Notes: generated by a model not told the origin, from the sequence alone. 7,406 nt of DNA from CAZCWX01 sp964502465 (GCA_964502465.1 CAZCWX010000440.1:1-7406); one strand, 5' to 3'; shown: positions 1-6,230, counted from the stretch's first letter. Program-made: numbers and translations.

Positions 1-634
1 GCCGCTGTTCAACCACGGAGCGCATGACCCCGGCATACTGCGGCTGCGCCAGAGTTTCGCGAATCGTCTTGGCGCGCTCTTTGGCGCGCGTTTCGAGGTC
101 TTTGGCACGCTCGGATACTCGCTTGTACACACCCAGTTCAAGAATTTTCTCTAGCAGATCACGCCGCTTGCTCGGCTCACTGCCGAGAAATTCGGCGTAC
201 TTTCCTTGCGGGAGAATGACGGTCTTGGTGAAACTGTCAAAATCCAACCCAAGAAGCTCTTCCAGGCGACTGGTCAGGCGCTCCGAGCCGGACACATCTT
301 GAATCCACTCGCCATTTTCTCGTTCACTCAAACCGGACTCTGTAGTCCTGCCTGTACGTCTCACTGCCCGGAACCAACGTGAACCAACAGTGAAATCGAA
401 CGCAACTTCGCAAAGAGTCTCTCCTGCAGAAATGACACCTTTCGAGTCCGCCCCGTAGCGTGCCGTGCGACCATAGAGACACCACACGATCGCATCAATC
501 AACGACGACTTACCGCTCGCCATCGGACCAGTAATGGCGAAAAGGTCGAGAGTGGAAAAGTCCACTTCTTGCACCTGTCCCTCAGTCGAACGGAAGGGCA
601 TGAAGTTTTTCAGTGTCAGACGTTGTGGTCGCAT
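1..634 (-). CDS. sbcC: SbcC/Rad50-type SMC-like ATPase, N-terminal part (truncated by window edge)
   Basis: This is the N-terminal half-ATPase of the Rad50/SbcC partner of the SbcD/Mre11 nuclease. The family clamps and tethers DNA ends and uses ATP to gate the nuclease. I translated 211 residues from an ATG at 634, and the frame stays open to the left edge. It begins with a strand-turn-strand typical of the family (MRPQRLTLKNFMPF), then Walker A GPMASGKSSLIDAI at about residues 36-49 and a Q-loop segment VILPQGKYAEFL at about 139-150. From about residue 155 it becomes charged and helical, as expected at the start of the long coiled coil. The zinc hook, second coiled coil, signature motif and Walker B lie outside the window. 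No strong ribosome binding site precedes the ATG (the upstream minus-strand bases are AGCCCTTAATCCCT). It lies downstream of sbcD in the same direction but 210 nt away, whereas sbcD and sbcC usually abut. The identity is well supported; the symbol rests on the sbcD neighbour. Confidence 0.93.
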   Translation of the reverse strand, partial: MRPQRLTLKNFMPFRSTEGQVQEVDFSTLDLFAITGPMASGKSSLIDAIVWCLYGRTARYGADSKGVISAGETLCEVAFDFTVGSRWFRAVRRTGRTTESGLSERENGEWIQDVSGSERLTSRLEELLGLDFDSFTKTVILPQGKYAEFLGSEPSKRRDLLEKILELGVYKRVSERAKDLETRAKERAKTIRETLAQPQYAGVMRSVVEQR

Positions 635-661
635 AGGGATTAAGGGCTAGAGATTAGAAGG

Positions 662-685
662 AGTCCGGAGTCCGCGGTCCGGAGT
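662..685. repeat. Short direct repeat GTCCGGAGT x2
   Basis: GTCCGGAGT occurs at 663-671 and again at 677-685, with a CCGCGG palindrome between (672-677). The second copy runs straight into the GTAG head of the REP-like element. It is probably part of the same patch of dispersed intergenic repeats. No function can be read from it. Confidence 0.5.
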
Positions 686-749
686 AGCGTGCGCTGCGCG
701 CACGTCTGCCTTCTACTCTGTTCAGTTCCGTGCGCATGGCGCACGCTAC
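684..749. repeat. Inverted pair of REP-like elements (REPIN/BIME-like)
   Basis: There are two copies of the same short unit facing each other. The left copy (684-704) is GTAG followed by a 7-bp hairpin, CGTGCGC, loop TGC, GCGCACG. The right copy (729-749) is the reverse complement layout, CGTGCGC, loop ATG, GCGCACG, CTAC. The GTAG heads point outward, 24 nt separates the units, and the two arms can also pair with each other over most of their length. A GTAG head plus palindrome is the layout described for REP sequences mobilised by RAYT (Y1-type) transposases, and an inverted doublet is a REPIN. No RAYT gene is in the window, so the mobiliser is inferred. The element sits between sbcD and sbcC and would be transcribed if the two are co-transcribed. 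Confidence 0.75.
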
Positions 750-844
750 TATATTCGAGCACAAGGGCATGAGTGTACAAATCTCCTGTGGTCTGCTGTA
801 GTTTCTAACCTCCAATTTCCAATTTTTCGCCTCCAGTCCAAGGT

Positions 845-2026
845 TTAAGTCTCATCACCGGTAGTACTTGCCTCTTGATACAGGCGCTCAAACAGCGCCA
901 GCAGTTGCGGCTCGGGGTCAGTTTTCCGCTTGCTCTTATAATACTCACGAAACAGTTCTCCAGCCGGACGGTCCACCTGACTCCGCTGGTCTCTCTCACT
1001 ATTCATCGTCACTGCCTCTTGGGGCTCCTCGAAACGCAGTGCGATCACTTCCGGCAGCGCACGGATTTTCTCGACCAAGTCAGGATTGGGTTTATCGAGC
1101 GACACAACGACTTCGACCCATGCATCGGTAAAGTCTGGCGCTTGTGCAAGAATCGCTTCGGCGGTGCCGGTGCGTCGCAGGAGCCATTTGCCTTTGCCGA
1201 GGAAAATTTCGTTCACCATCGCCGGTTTCCCGGGGCGGGCCTCGATGAGGCACACGCTTTTCTTCTGCTCGCGTTCGCCGAAATCCATCTGCAAGATCGA
1301 TCCGGCATATCGTGTTTGCGACTTGGCGTTTTCAACGATTTGCGGCTTATGCAAATGTCCGAGCGCCACGTATTGCACATGGGCGGGTAAAAACCCGGTC
1401 GCCACCGGAAACACACTGGAGCGCCACTCGCCCCCACCGAACTCGCATTCGAGCAGGTGCAGGTGCGCAAGCACGATCGACACTGCCCCTTGATCGCTCC
1501 GGCGTATCCCTTCTACCAGGGCGCGAAAGAAATCCTGCACTTTTCCCTGATAGGCGCTAAGGCGGCCCTCTTCCGTCATTCCTACGCTTTCAGCTGTGTT
1601 GAGAACCTGGTGGGGGTGGAGATAGGGCAGACAACCGATCAACGCCTGTTCTCCTCCTGTGCGAGCAGGGATTGGCACGATCAGAGCAGAAAGATCTTCA
1701 ACGACCTCAGGAACGATATGCGCTTGGACCAGCGTCCCGAGCGGTTTCAGCGCACGCAGCAAAGACGGATCATCGTGATTCCCCGGAATGAGCACGGAGG
1801 GAATACGCTGACGGGCCAGTTCCGCCAACGTTTCTGCCACCAGTTCCTGGGCTTCGAGCGACGGACGGCGTTCGTGGAAGATATCCCCGGTGACCAGTAC
1901 CGCATCGACCTGCTCCTGTTTGGCGATATCGATAATCTCGGCGAAGACCGCCCGGTGTTCGTCCATGCGGGAACGGTTGCGAATCGTGCGACCGACATGC
2001 CAGTCGGACGTGTGCAGAAACTTCAT
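845..2026 (-). CDS. sbcD: SbcD/Mre11-family DNA double-strand-break nuclease
   Basis: This is the manganese-dependent calcineurin-like nuclease subunit of the SbcCD (Mre11-Rad50) complex, which trims and opens DNA ends and hairpins. Starting at the ATG at 2026 gives 393 residues, close to the usual length (about 400). The five phosphodiesterase motifs are visible: TSDWHVG (D8, H10), VTGDIFH (D48), PGNHDD (N83, H84), LAHLH (about H188) and LGHLHKPQ (H224, H226). The family's YAGSILQMDFGE capping motif follows at about 240-251, and then a C-terminal cap and Rad50-binding region. The frame is also open upstream to an ATG at 2095. That 23-residue extension is not conserved-looking and would cover an intergenic hairpin, so I prefer MKFLHTSDWH as the start. 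It follows herA by 97 nt in the same direction and precedes sbcC. No key residue is missing. Confidence 0.96.
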   Translation of the reverse strand: MKFLHTSDWHVGRTIRNRSRMDEHRAVFAEIIDIAKQEQVDAVLVTGDIFHERRPSLEAQELVAETLAELARQRIPSVLIPGNHDDPSLLRALKPLGTLVQAHIVPEVVEDLSALIVPIPARTGGEQALIGCLPYLHPHQVLNTAESVGMTEEGRLSAYQGKVQDFFRALVEGIRRSDQGAVSIVLAHLHLLECEFGGGEWRSSVFPVATGFLPAHVQYVALGHLHKPQIVENAKSQTRYAGSILQMDFGEREQKKSVCLIEARPGKPAMVNEIFLGKGKWLLRRTGTAEAILAQAPDFTDAWVEVVVSLDKPNPDLVEKIRALPEVIALRFEEPQEAVTMNSERDQRSQVDRPAGELFREYYKSKRKTDPEPQLLALFERLYQEASTTGDET

Positions 2027-2092
2027 ATCTATTGCCAAACCTGCAGCCGAGCTGGCTACGTTATCATTTGAAAAAGCCAACATGCTGGGTAA

Positions 2093-2111
2093 CACAGGCC
2101 TCTGGCCTGTG
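2093..2111. repeat. Perfect 8-bp hairpin between herA and sbcD
   Basis: CACAGGCC (2093-2100), loop TCT, GGCCTGTG (2104-2111) forms a perfect stem in the 97-nt gap. Neither strand has a T-run just after the stem: the plus strand continues CAAAAACC and the minus strand TTACCC. It therefore does not look like an intrinsic terminator. It could be an mRNA stability or processing hairpin in a herA-sbcD transcript, or one copy of a dispersed palindromic repeat. Confidence 0.6.
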
Positions 2112-2123
2112 CAAAAACCACGT

Positions 2124-3842
2124 TCATGAACTGCGCCTCATCCTCCCAAGTTTCAGGTTGGGTTGGGGGAGTTCCTGTTCCTCCTCTCGCGTCGCCCAAG
2201 CCGGTTTGGGGAAACAGACCGGGACGGGAGTGGGGATATCCGGCTGTGAAACGATCATGCGGCCGGACGTCAGGATCTTCGCCCGTTCTCGCAGTGTGGG
2301 CGTGAGAAATCCATACTCCGCACGTTCGGCTTCAGCCGCATCCAAGCGACCAACGATGCGGAACGCCGGGTTGGCAACAATCCGCCGCTCGACCTCCGAC
2401 GCAGTCTGCTGGGCGCCAATCAGAATCGTCCCGCTTGATCGACCCCGTTCAGCGATTTCCAGCAACCGTTCACGGATAGGCGACCAGCCGTCGCGTGGGG
2501 CGTAGCGGTTCAGTTCATCGACAATGATAAAACACAGCGGCCCCGCTGCACCGGTGGCTTCTTTCTCCTCTTGGATCTGCTGCAGCACCGATCCGACCAC
2601 GAAGCTCTTGCCCACTTCGTACAGGTCGGTAATGCTCACAACCGTCACTTGTTTGTTACGCCAATTGATCGTGTGCTGAGCGGGATCGGCATCGCCGGGA
2701 TCACGAATCAGATACGCCACCTTCTCCTGTGCTCCATACAGACGGCGCATGAACGCATTGACCGTGCCGCTCGCCTGATTGGTCGAAGAGGCAATCACCT
2801 CGAGAGCTTTCACCAGAGTGAGAAAGTCGCGGATCTCCTGTTCCGCTGGAGCCTCGGTGTTTTCTTCATCGTCATCTTTGCCCTTCTTCGCTGTGCGCAG
2901 AAAGATACCGGGACCAGGTCCGCGCTTTTCTGCCTCATCCGCTGCCTCCTTGAGACGACTCTCCACTTGATACACCAGCGTAGAAAGCAACGAGGCGTCC
3001 TCGCCAACTTCGGTAAACAGATAGCGCAGCAACCCTTCATGACAGAAGCTCCGCACTGTCCAGAAATAGGGGGTGACTTCATCCGGACGACGTGCGGCGA
3101 CTTTGGGAATGAGCGGTCCCTGTCGGTTCGCCGCTGGCGGGACGAAGAACTGGACCGAGTCAAACGGCTCCGCCGACAACCCAAGCTGCGCATACTGCGC
3201 CTCGTCCTCAATGGTGAGGTCTTTGTTCCTTTTGTCAAGAAACAACAGGTCCTCACCTTTGACATTGAAGATAATGGCGTGCGTATTCGCCGGATCGGGG
3301 AGAGCGCCACAGCGCAGTAAACTGTACATGAGAAACGTGGTGTACGTGGTTTTGGTGGCGATACCAGAGATGCCGCTGATGTTCACATGTGCACCCTTCC
3401 GGCCGGTGAGGAAATCGAGATTGCCGTACACAATTTCCTTGCCGGACAGGGACAAGCCGATAGGGAACTTGCGCTCCATTTTGTCCATGAACAGCGCCTG
3501 CGCATACTCTTCGCCAGTCACGACCCGCACCGAGTCCCCAGGAATCGGCGGATAATAATATTCAGGCAGCAAGCGGGTGACTTTGACATGCGCAGTGATA
3601 GATAATTCGACGGGCAGGCCGTGGTCGGCCTCAATGACATCAGAGTCGAAGACGGAACCCTGGTGCCGGGCACGAATCATGTCCACCATACCGAATAACT
3701 TCAGCGTTTCTCCATTTGGTGTAGGAGCTTTGGTCTCAACCACCACCGCATCATTCATCTGTACCTGCTCTCCCTGCTCCTGGTCCAAGCGAACCCAAAA
3801 CTCTAAGGGAGTTGCGTCCTGTGTACCGATGACTCTACCCAT
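2124..3842 (-). CDS. herA: HerA-like hexameric FtsK/HerA-superfamily DNA translocase
   Basis: HerA forms a hexameric ATP-driven DNA pump that partners the NurA nuclease to resect DNA ends. The 572-residue product starts with a beta-rich HAS-barrel-like domain (GRVIGTQDATPLEFWVRL, ending near residue 110). The RecA-like core follows. Its P-loop region, AHVNISGISGIATKTTY (151-167), sits where archaeal HerA has G-x-T-G-S-G-K-S, but the order here is unusual. Walker B is CFIIVDELNRYAP (437-449) with D442 and E443. The sensor segment ILIGAQQTASEVERRIVANPAFRIVGR (473-499, given in parts: ILIGAQQT, ASEVERR, IVANPAFRIVGR) matches the family layout. Residues 320-336 form an acidic, probably flexible insertion. 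The start ATG has a strong GGAGG site four bases upstream. It lies 33 nt after nurA, indicating co-transcription. There is no membrane segment. A general HerA-like (DUF87) ATPase is the alternative name; the NurA neighbour favours HerA. Confidence 0.88.
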   Translation of the reverse strand: MGRVIGTQDATPLEFWVRLDQEQGEQVQMNDAVVVETKAPTPNGETLKLFGMVDMIRARHQGSVFDSDVIEADHGLPVELSITAHVKVTRLLPEYYYPPIPGDSVRVVTGEEYAQALFMDKMERKFPIGLSLSGKEIVYGNLDFLTGRKGAHVNISGISGIATKTTYTTFLMYSLLRCGALPDPANTHAIIFNVKGEDLLFLDKRNKDLTIEDEAQYAQLGLSAEPFDSVQFFVPPAANRQGPLIPKVAARRPDEVTPYFWTVRSFCHEGLLRYLFTEVGEDASLLSTLVYQVESRLKEAADEAEKRGPGPGIFLRTAKKGKDDDEENTEAPAEQEIRDFLTLVKALEVIASSTNQASGTVNAFMRRLYGAQEKVAYLIRDPGDADPAQHTINWRNKQVTVVSITDLYEVGKSFVVGSVLQQIQEEKEATGAAGPLCFIIVDELNRYAPRDGWSPIRERLLEIAERGRSSGTILIGAQQTASEVERRIVANPAFRIVGRLDAAEAERAEYGFLTPTLRERAKILTSGRMIVSQPDIPTPVPVCFPKPAWATREEEQELPQPNLKLGRMRRSS

Positions 3843-3846
3843 TCGT

Positions 3847-3851
3847 CCTCC
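3847..3851 (-). promoter_or_regulatory. Ribosome binding site of herA
   Basis: The minus strand reads GGAGG, then ACGA, then the herA ATG. It is the clearest ribosome binding site in the nuclease cluster and fixes the herA start. It lies inside the 33-nt nurA-herA gap, which leaves little room for a separate promoter. Confidence 0.75.
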
Positions 3852-3875
3852 AATGTTCGACTGATGAGTGACAAC

Positions 3876-4847
3876 TTACTCTAGCATGGACCGGACTTTC
3901 TGCTTAATGCCGCGCACAATCAACTGCGGATTTCCTAAGCGATGGCGCAAATGGCGCTCGAGACCTCCAACAGGAATCAGATTCTGGGGCGCACGGGGGT
4001 CCTTGGGGGCACGCGACGCGAGTTCGCAGACTTTCACTGCAGCTTGTTCGAGTAATCCTACCGCTTGCTCCCGCAGAGAGGCTTTCGCCTCCAGACGTAC
4101 GAGTCCCGCAAAAGGGAGTTCGATAGGCTGGGGCTGGGCGAGACGAAGGTAGCACGTGAGTACGCTATAGCCATCGTTCTTGCGACCACTCACGATGCGG
4201 AAGAGCGGCGTGCGCTCACCAGGCTGAAGCCGCTCCAGAATTTTTGCCTTTTTGGGCGAGAGGTACATCTTGTGAATGGTTTTGATCACACCAACCACCG
4301 AGGAACTCTCACCCAGAAACGTCAGATTCCCATCTGCCAGGATCACACTCTCCTCTCCAGACAGGGTCTCAGCCACCTGGGCCTCGGACCGGCGCATCTC
4401 CGTCATCAGCGCCTCACGCAGGTTTTCGTAGGAATCTGCTTTTGAACTCAGTCCATGGTAGGACAATGCTGCTCCTGTTCCTGCAGTAACAGTAATGTCA
4501 TCAGGTGCCGACCAATTACTACCAGCAATGAAGAGACGGATAACGCGGGCGTGGACGATCTGCACTTGTGAGTTGATGACCACCGCACCAGTCGCGTAAG
4601 AACCAAAAAGAGCAAGGGCACGCCGCTCTTCCTCCATAACCATCGCCGGAGCGTCTGTCCGCATCACCCCATCAACGACTGCAGTAACTTTGGGCAGAGT
4701 GGTCGGGCGAGGTTTGATCGGACCCCAAGGCCGTTCCTCGATCGGCTCTTCCAATGCCTGCACAGAGGTTTCTTCACTGTCGGCCTCATGAGTGGCAGCG
4801 AACTGACTGGCGTAGTCGCTTCCCCAGGGATCAAGTGCGATGCGCAT
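3876..4847 (-). CDS. nurA: NurA-like 5'-3' nuclease, partner of HerA
   Basis: NurA is an RNase-H-fold, Mn-dependent nuclease whose dimer docks on the HerA hexamer. The 323-residue product has a variable acidic N-terminus (residues 20-45). The first NurA catalytic block follows as TAVVDGVMR, with D59. A second acidic block, SVILADGNL, holds D172, with a tyrosine 23 residues later (IHKMY, Y195). A C-terminal block, IPVGGLERHLRHRLGNP, carries His299 and His302, where the family has its late metal-binding histidine. Overall similarity is modest, so the assignment rests on the spaced Asp-Gly motifs plus the position directly before herA and sbcDC. The length fits the family (about 300-450). The start ATG at 4847 has only a weak, A-rich leader (AAAGAAAAACCACA). 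It is the first gene of the minus-strand cluster and is divergent from rpiA. Residue-to-motif matching is inference; structure prediction would settle it. Confidence 0.78.
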   Translation of the reverse strand: MRIALDPWGSDYASQFAATHEADSEETSVQALEEPIEERPWGPIKPRPTTLPKVTAVVDGVMRTDAPAMVMEEERRALALFGSYATGAVVINSQVQIVHARVIRLFIAGSNWSAPDDITVTAGTGAALSYHGLSSKADSYENLREALMTEMRRSEAQVAETLSGEESVILADGNLTFLGESSSVVGVIKTIHKMYLSPKKAKILERLQPGERTPLFRIVSGRKNDGYSVLTCYLRLAQPQPIELPFAGLVRLEAKASLREQAVGLLEQAAVKVCELASRAPKDPRAPQNLIPVGGLERHLRHRLGNPQLIVRGIKQKVRSMLE

Positions 4848-4951
4848 TGTGGTTTTTCTTTTTTCCCGCGTTACGGTCGATTTTGTCTTTCCTTACACTA
4901 CTTCTCGCCAGACTGCTAGATATAGGGGTGTCAAATATTATTCGACTACTA

Positions 4952-4987
4952 CCCCTTGTGTTATTCTGTCCCCTTGTCTTCTGTCCC
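4952..4987. repeat. Interleaved direct repeats upstream of rpiA
   Basis: CCCCTTGT occurs at 4952-4959 and 4970-4977, 18 nt apart. TTCTGTCCC occurs at 4964-4972 and 4979-4987, 15 nt apart. The block is pyrimidine-rich on the plus strand. It could be a tandem operator, or a remnant of the dispersed TCTGTCCCC-type repeats common near small transposable elements. Confidence 0.5.
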
Positions 4988-5016
4988 ACTTTCGGCAAGA
5001 TACTGTGCAAGAGCAC

Positions 5017-5023
5017 GAAGGAG
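5017..5023 (+). promoter_or_regulatory. Ribosome binding site of rpiA
   Basis: GAAGGAG, five bases before the GTG at 5029, is a near-ideal Shine-Dalgarno sequence. It decides the start: the conserved RpiA sequence begins right at this GTG, not at the upstream ATG at 4840. Confidence 0.85.
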
Positions 5024-5028
5024 TACTT

Positions 5029-5748
5029 GTGGACGCACTCAAGAAAGCCGCCGCTTTAGCCGCCGTCGACCACGCACAGACCAATACAATCGTCGGGCTC
5101 GGTTCTGGTTCAACTATGGCTTTTGTGATCCAAGAGTTAGGAGAGCGCATTCGCCAAGGACAGCTTCAGATCGTCGGGGTTCCGACTTCGTACGATACCC
5201 GTATCTTGGCGAAGGAGTGCGGCATCCCTCTCTGCGACACGATGGACGTGGATAGAATCGATCTCACGATCGACGGGGCCGATGAGGTTGATCCAGCCGG
5301 CAACCTGATCAAAGGCGGCGGCGGTGCCCATGTGATGGAAAAACTTGTCGCAGCGCTCGGGCACAGGTTCATAGTGATTATAGACGAGAGCAAGCTCGTG
5401 CAAACGTTGGGGCACGGTAAGTATCCGGTTCCTGTCGAGGTCATTGCACCGGCACTCCCGTTTGTCATGCGCTGCATTCAGGAACTAGGCGGCAAGCCAA
5501 CTGTACGAAACGGATCAGGCAAACTCGGTCCGGTGATTTCCGATCTCGGCCATCCTATTATTAACGTTGATTTCGGTCCGATTACCAATGCGCCACAGCT
5601 CAGTCAGCAGCTCGATTGCATCCCTGGCGTTGTTGGGCATGGGTTGTTTATTGGTATGGCTGACCAGGTGATTGTGGCTCGGTCACCAGTTGAGAAACCA
5701 ACTGTGGAAGTTTTGCCTTTCACCAGAACGGCTCGATTCTGCAAATAA
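5029..5748 (+). CDS. rpiA: Ribose-5-phosphate isomerase A
   Basis: RpiA interconverts ribose 5-phosphate and ribulose 5-phosphate in the non-oxidative pentose phosphate pathway in the cytoplasm, feeding nucleotide synthesis and, where present, pentose recycling. With the GTG start the product is 239 residues, near the family norm (about 220-235). Signatures in order are: phosphate-binding GLGSGST (23-29); VPTSYDTRILAKECGIPL (51-68); catalytic-pocket DGADEVD (D82, D85) then NLIKGGGGA (K95); HVMEKL with the likely catalytic base E104; IDESKLV (K122); and KYPVPVEV (131-138). All expected active-site residues are present. An in-frame ATG at 4840 would add 63 residues of non-conserved sequence overlapping the nurA start, so I reject it. 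The gene is alone on the plus strand, divergent from nurA and ending 10 nt from a convergent MaoC gene. No intrinsic terminator fits in that gap. Confidence 0.97.
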   Translation: MDALKKAAALAAVDHAQTNTIVGLGSGSTMAFVIQELGERIRQGQLQIVGVPTSYDTRILAKECGIPLCDTMDVDRIDLTIDGADEVDPAGNLIKGGGGAHVMEKLVAALGHRFIVIIDESKLVQTLGHGKYPVPVEVIAPALPFVMRCIQELGGKPTVRNGSGKLGPVISDLGHPIINVDFGPITNAPQLSQQLDCIPGVVGHGLFIGMADQVIVARSPVEKPTVEVLPFTRTARFCK

Positions 5749-5758
5749 TATGAACCCA

Positions 5759-6196
5759 TTAACGCTGGAAGTTTCGTTGCACGAGCGTCGCTGTGCCAAC
5801 GATCACCCGGTCTCCATGTTGATTCTCGGCAACCACATCACAATGGACCATCCCCCCCTCTTCCTGTTCGCTCTTTTCTGTGACCAGGCCCCAAAACGAC
5901 AGGGTGTCACCGTGCCGCACGGGGGTGCGGAAATTGACGTTGAACGTTCGCAACCGCCAGTGAGGAAAGTGATCTGTCAGCATACGCGCCAAGCATGTGG
6001 CACTGAGCGGGCCAGGAACAATAGGGTGAACAAATCCCATCTGCTGCGCGCGTTCTTGTTTGAGGAACCGTTCGTCTGTCAGGTTGGTCACCGCTCCATA
6101 CCGTTGCACATCTTCCAGGGTGAAGGTACGCGTAATCGGTCCAATTTCATCGCCAAATTCAATGTCGGCAAACGATCGTGACACTTGTTCTTGCAT
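5759..6196 (-). CDS. MaoC-like hot-dog dehydratase/hydratase subunit
   Basis: This 145-residue single hot-dog-fold protein resembles MaoC-type acyl dehydratases, which add or remove water at the 3-hydroxyacyl/2-enoyl position of CoA or ACP thioesters. Family features are FADIEFGDEIGPITRTFTLEDVQRY-type N-terminus (residues 9-33), GFVHPIVPGPLSATCLARML (54-73) and the strand pair FNVNFRTPVRHGDTLSFWG (85-103). Where active members have D-x-N-P-x-H, this protein reads AVTNLTDERF (35-44): the Asp-Asn-Pro-His set is not present in register. It lies 34 nt downstream of a second MaoC-type gene in the same direction, so the two probably form one heteromeric enzyme. The substrate cannot be read from the sequence. 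The ATG at 6196 has only a weak GAAGA upstream. Confidence 0.85.
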   Translation of the reverse strand: MQEQVSRSFADIEFGDEIGPITRTFTLEDVQRYGAVTNLTDERFLKQERAQQMGFVHPIVPGPLSATCLARMLTDHFPHWRLRTFNVNFRTPVRHGDTLSFWGLVTEKSEQEEGGMVHCDVVAENQHGDRVIVGTATLVQRNFQR

Positions 6197-6206
6197 ATTG
6201 GTCTTC

Positions 6207-6230
6207 GCTGATAGCTAATAGCTGAATGCT
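6207..6230. repeat. Tandem heptamer GCTRATA between the two MaoC genes
   Basis: GCTGATA, GCTAATA and GCTGAAT follow each other directly, then a partial GCT, filling nearly the whole 34-nt gap. The pattern resembles the AGCTATCAGC-type short tandem tracts scattered between genes in many environmental bacterial genomes. It sits directly in front of the downstream gene's start and could influence its translation; that is inference. Confidence 0.6.

Larger units (their letters stand above)
635..844. other. Repeat-rich gap between sbcD and sbcC
   Basis: These 210 nt contain no convincing gene. From left to right they hold a purine-rich GGGATTAAGGGCTAGAGATTAG stretch written here as two parts, GGGATTAAGGG and CTAGAGATTAG (636-657), then the GTCCGGAGT direct repeat and the inverted REP-like pair. 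A quiet segment follows (751-800), then two tandem copies of TCCAATT (811-824). I see no clear terminator with a downstream T-run for sbcD, and no good sigma-70 promoter for sbcC. Whether sbcC is read through from sbcD or has its own promoter is therefore undecided. Confidence 0.6.
4848..5028. promoter_or_regulatory. Divergent nurA / rpiA upstream region
   Basis: These 181 nt separate nurA (minus) from rpiA (plus) and should hold both promoters. Candidate plus-strand elements are TATTAT at 4936-4941 (-10-like) with a poor CTGCTA at 4913-4918, 17 nt upstream. On the minus strand there is an exact TTGACA (4929-4934), but no acceptable -10 hexamer at the usual spacing. Interleaved direct repeats lie at 4952-4987. 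I regard the region as promoter-containing but do not trust any single hexamer pair. Confidence 0.45.

Noticed and set aside
24..302. Plus-strand 92-codon frame opposite sbcC
   Set aside because: It is a Ser/Arg-rich shadow of the SbcC ATPase coding strand with no independent support.
684..749. CRISPR-like repeat-spacer array
   Set aside because: There are only two inverted units, not three or more direct repeats with regular spacers, and no cas gene is present.
1457..2071. Plus-strand open frame of 204 codons opposite sbcD
   Set aside because: It lies antisense to a protein with every Mre11-family motif intact. Its translation has no recognisable fold pattern and there is no good ribosome binding site.
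2027..2095. 23-residue N-terminal extension of SbcD from the ATG at 2095
   Set aside because: The family begins at M-K-F-L-H-T-S-D-W-H. The extension has no homology-like features and would include part of the intergenic hairpin.
2093..2111. Hairpin as an intrinsic terminator
   Set aside because: There is no T-run follows the stem in either transcription direction.
2571..3320. Plus-strand open frame of 249 codons opposite herA
   Set aside because: It is antisense to the herA core including the segment before Walker B. The residue make-up is rich in Arg, His and Cys with no domain signature, typical of a shadow frame.
4840..5028. N-terminal extension of RpiA from the ATG at 4840
   Set aside because: The extra 63 residues are not RpiA-like and overlap the nurA start region. 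The GTG at 5029 has a near-perfect GAAGGAG and coincides with the conserved RpiA N-terminus.
5672..6181. Plus-strand open frame of 169 codons after rpiA
   Set aside because: It overlaps the rpiA end in another frame and is otherwise antisense to the MaoC gene; no recognisable domain.
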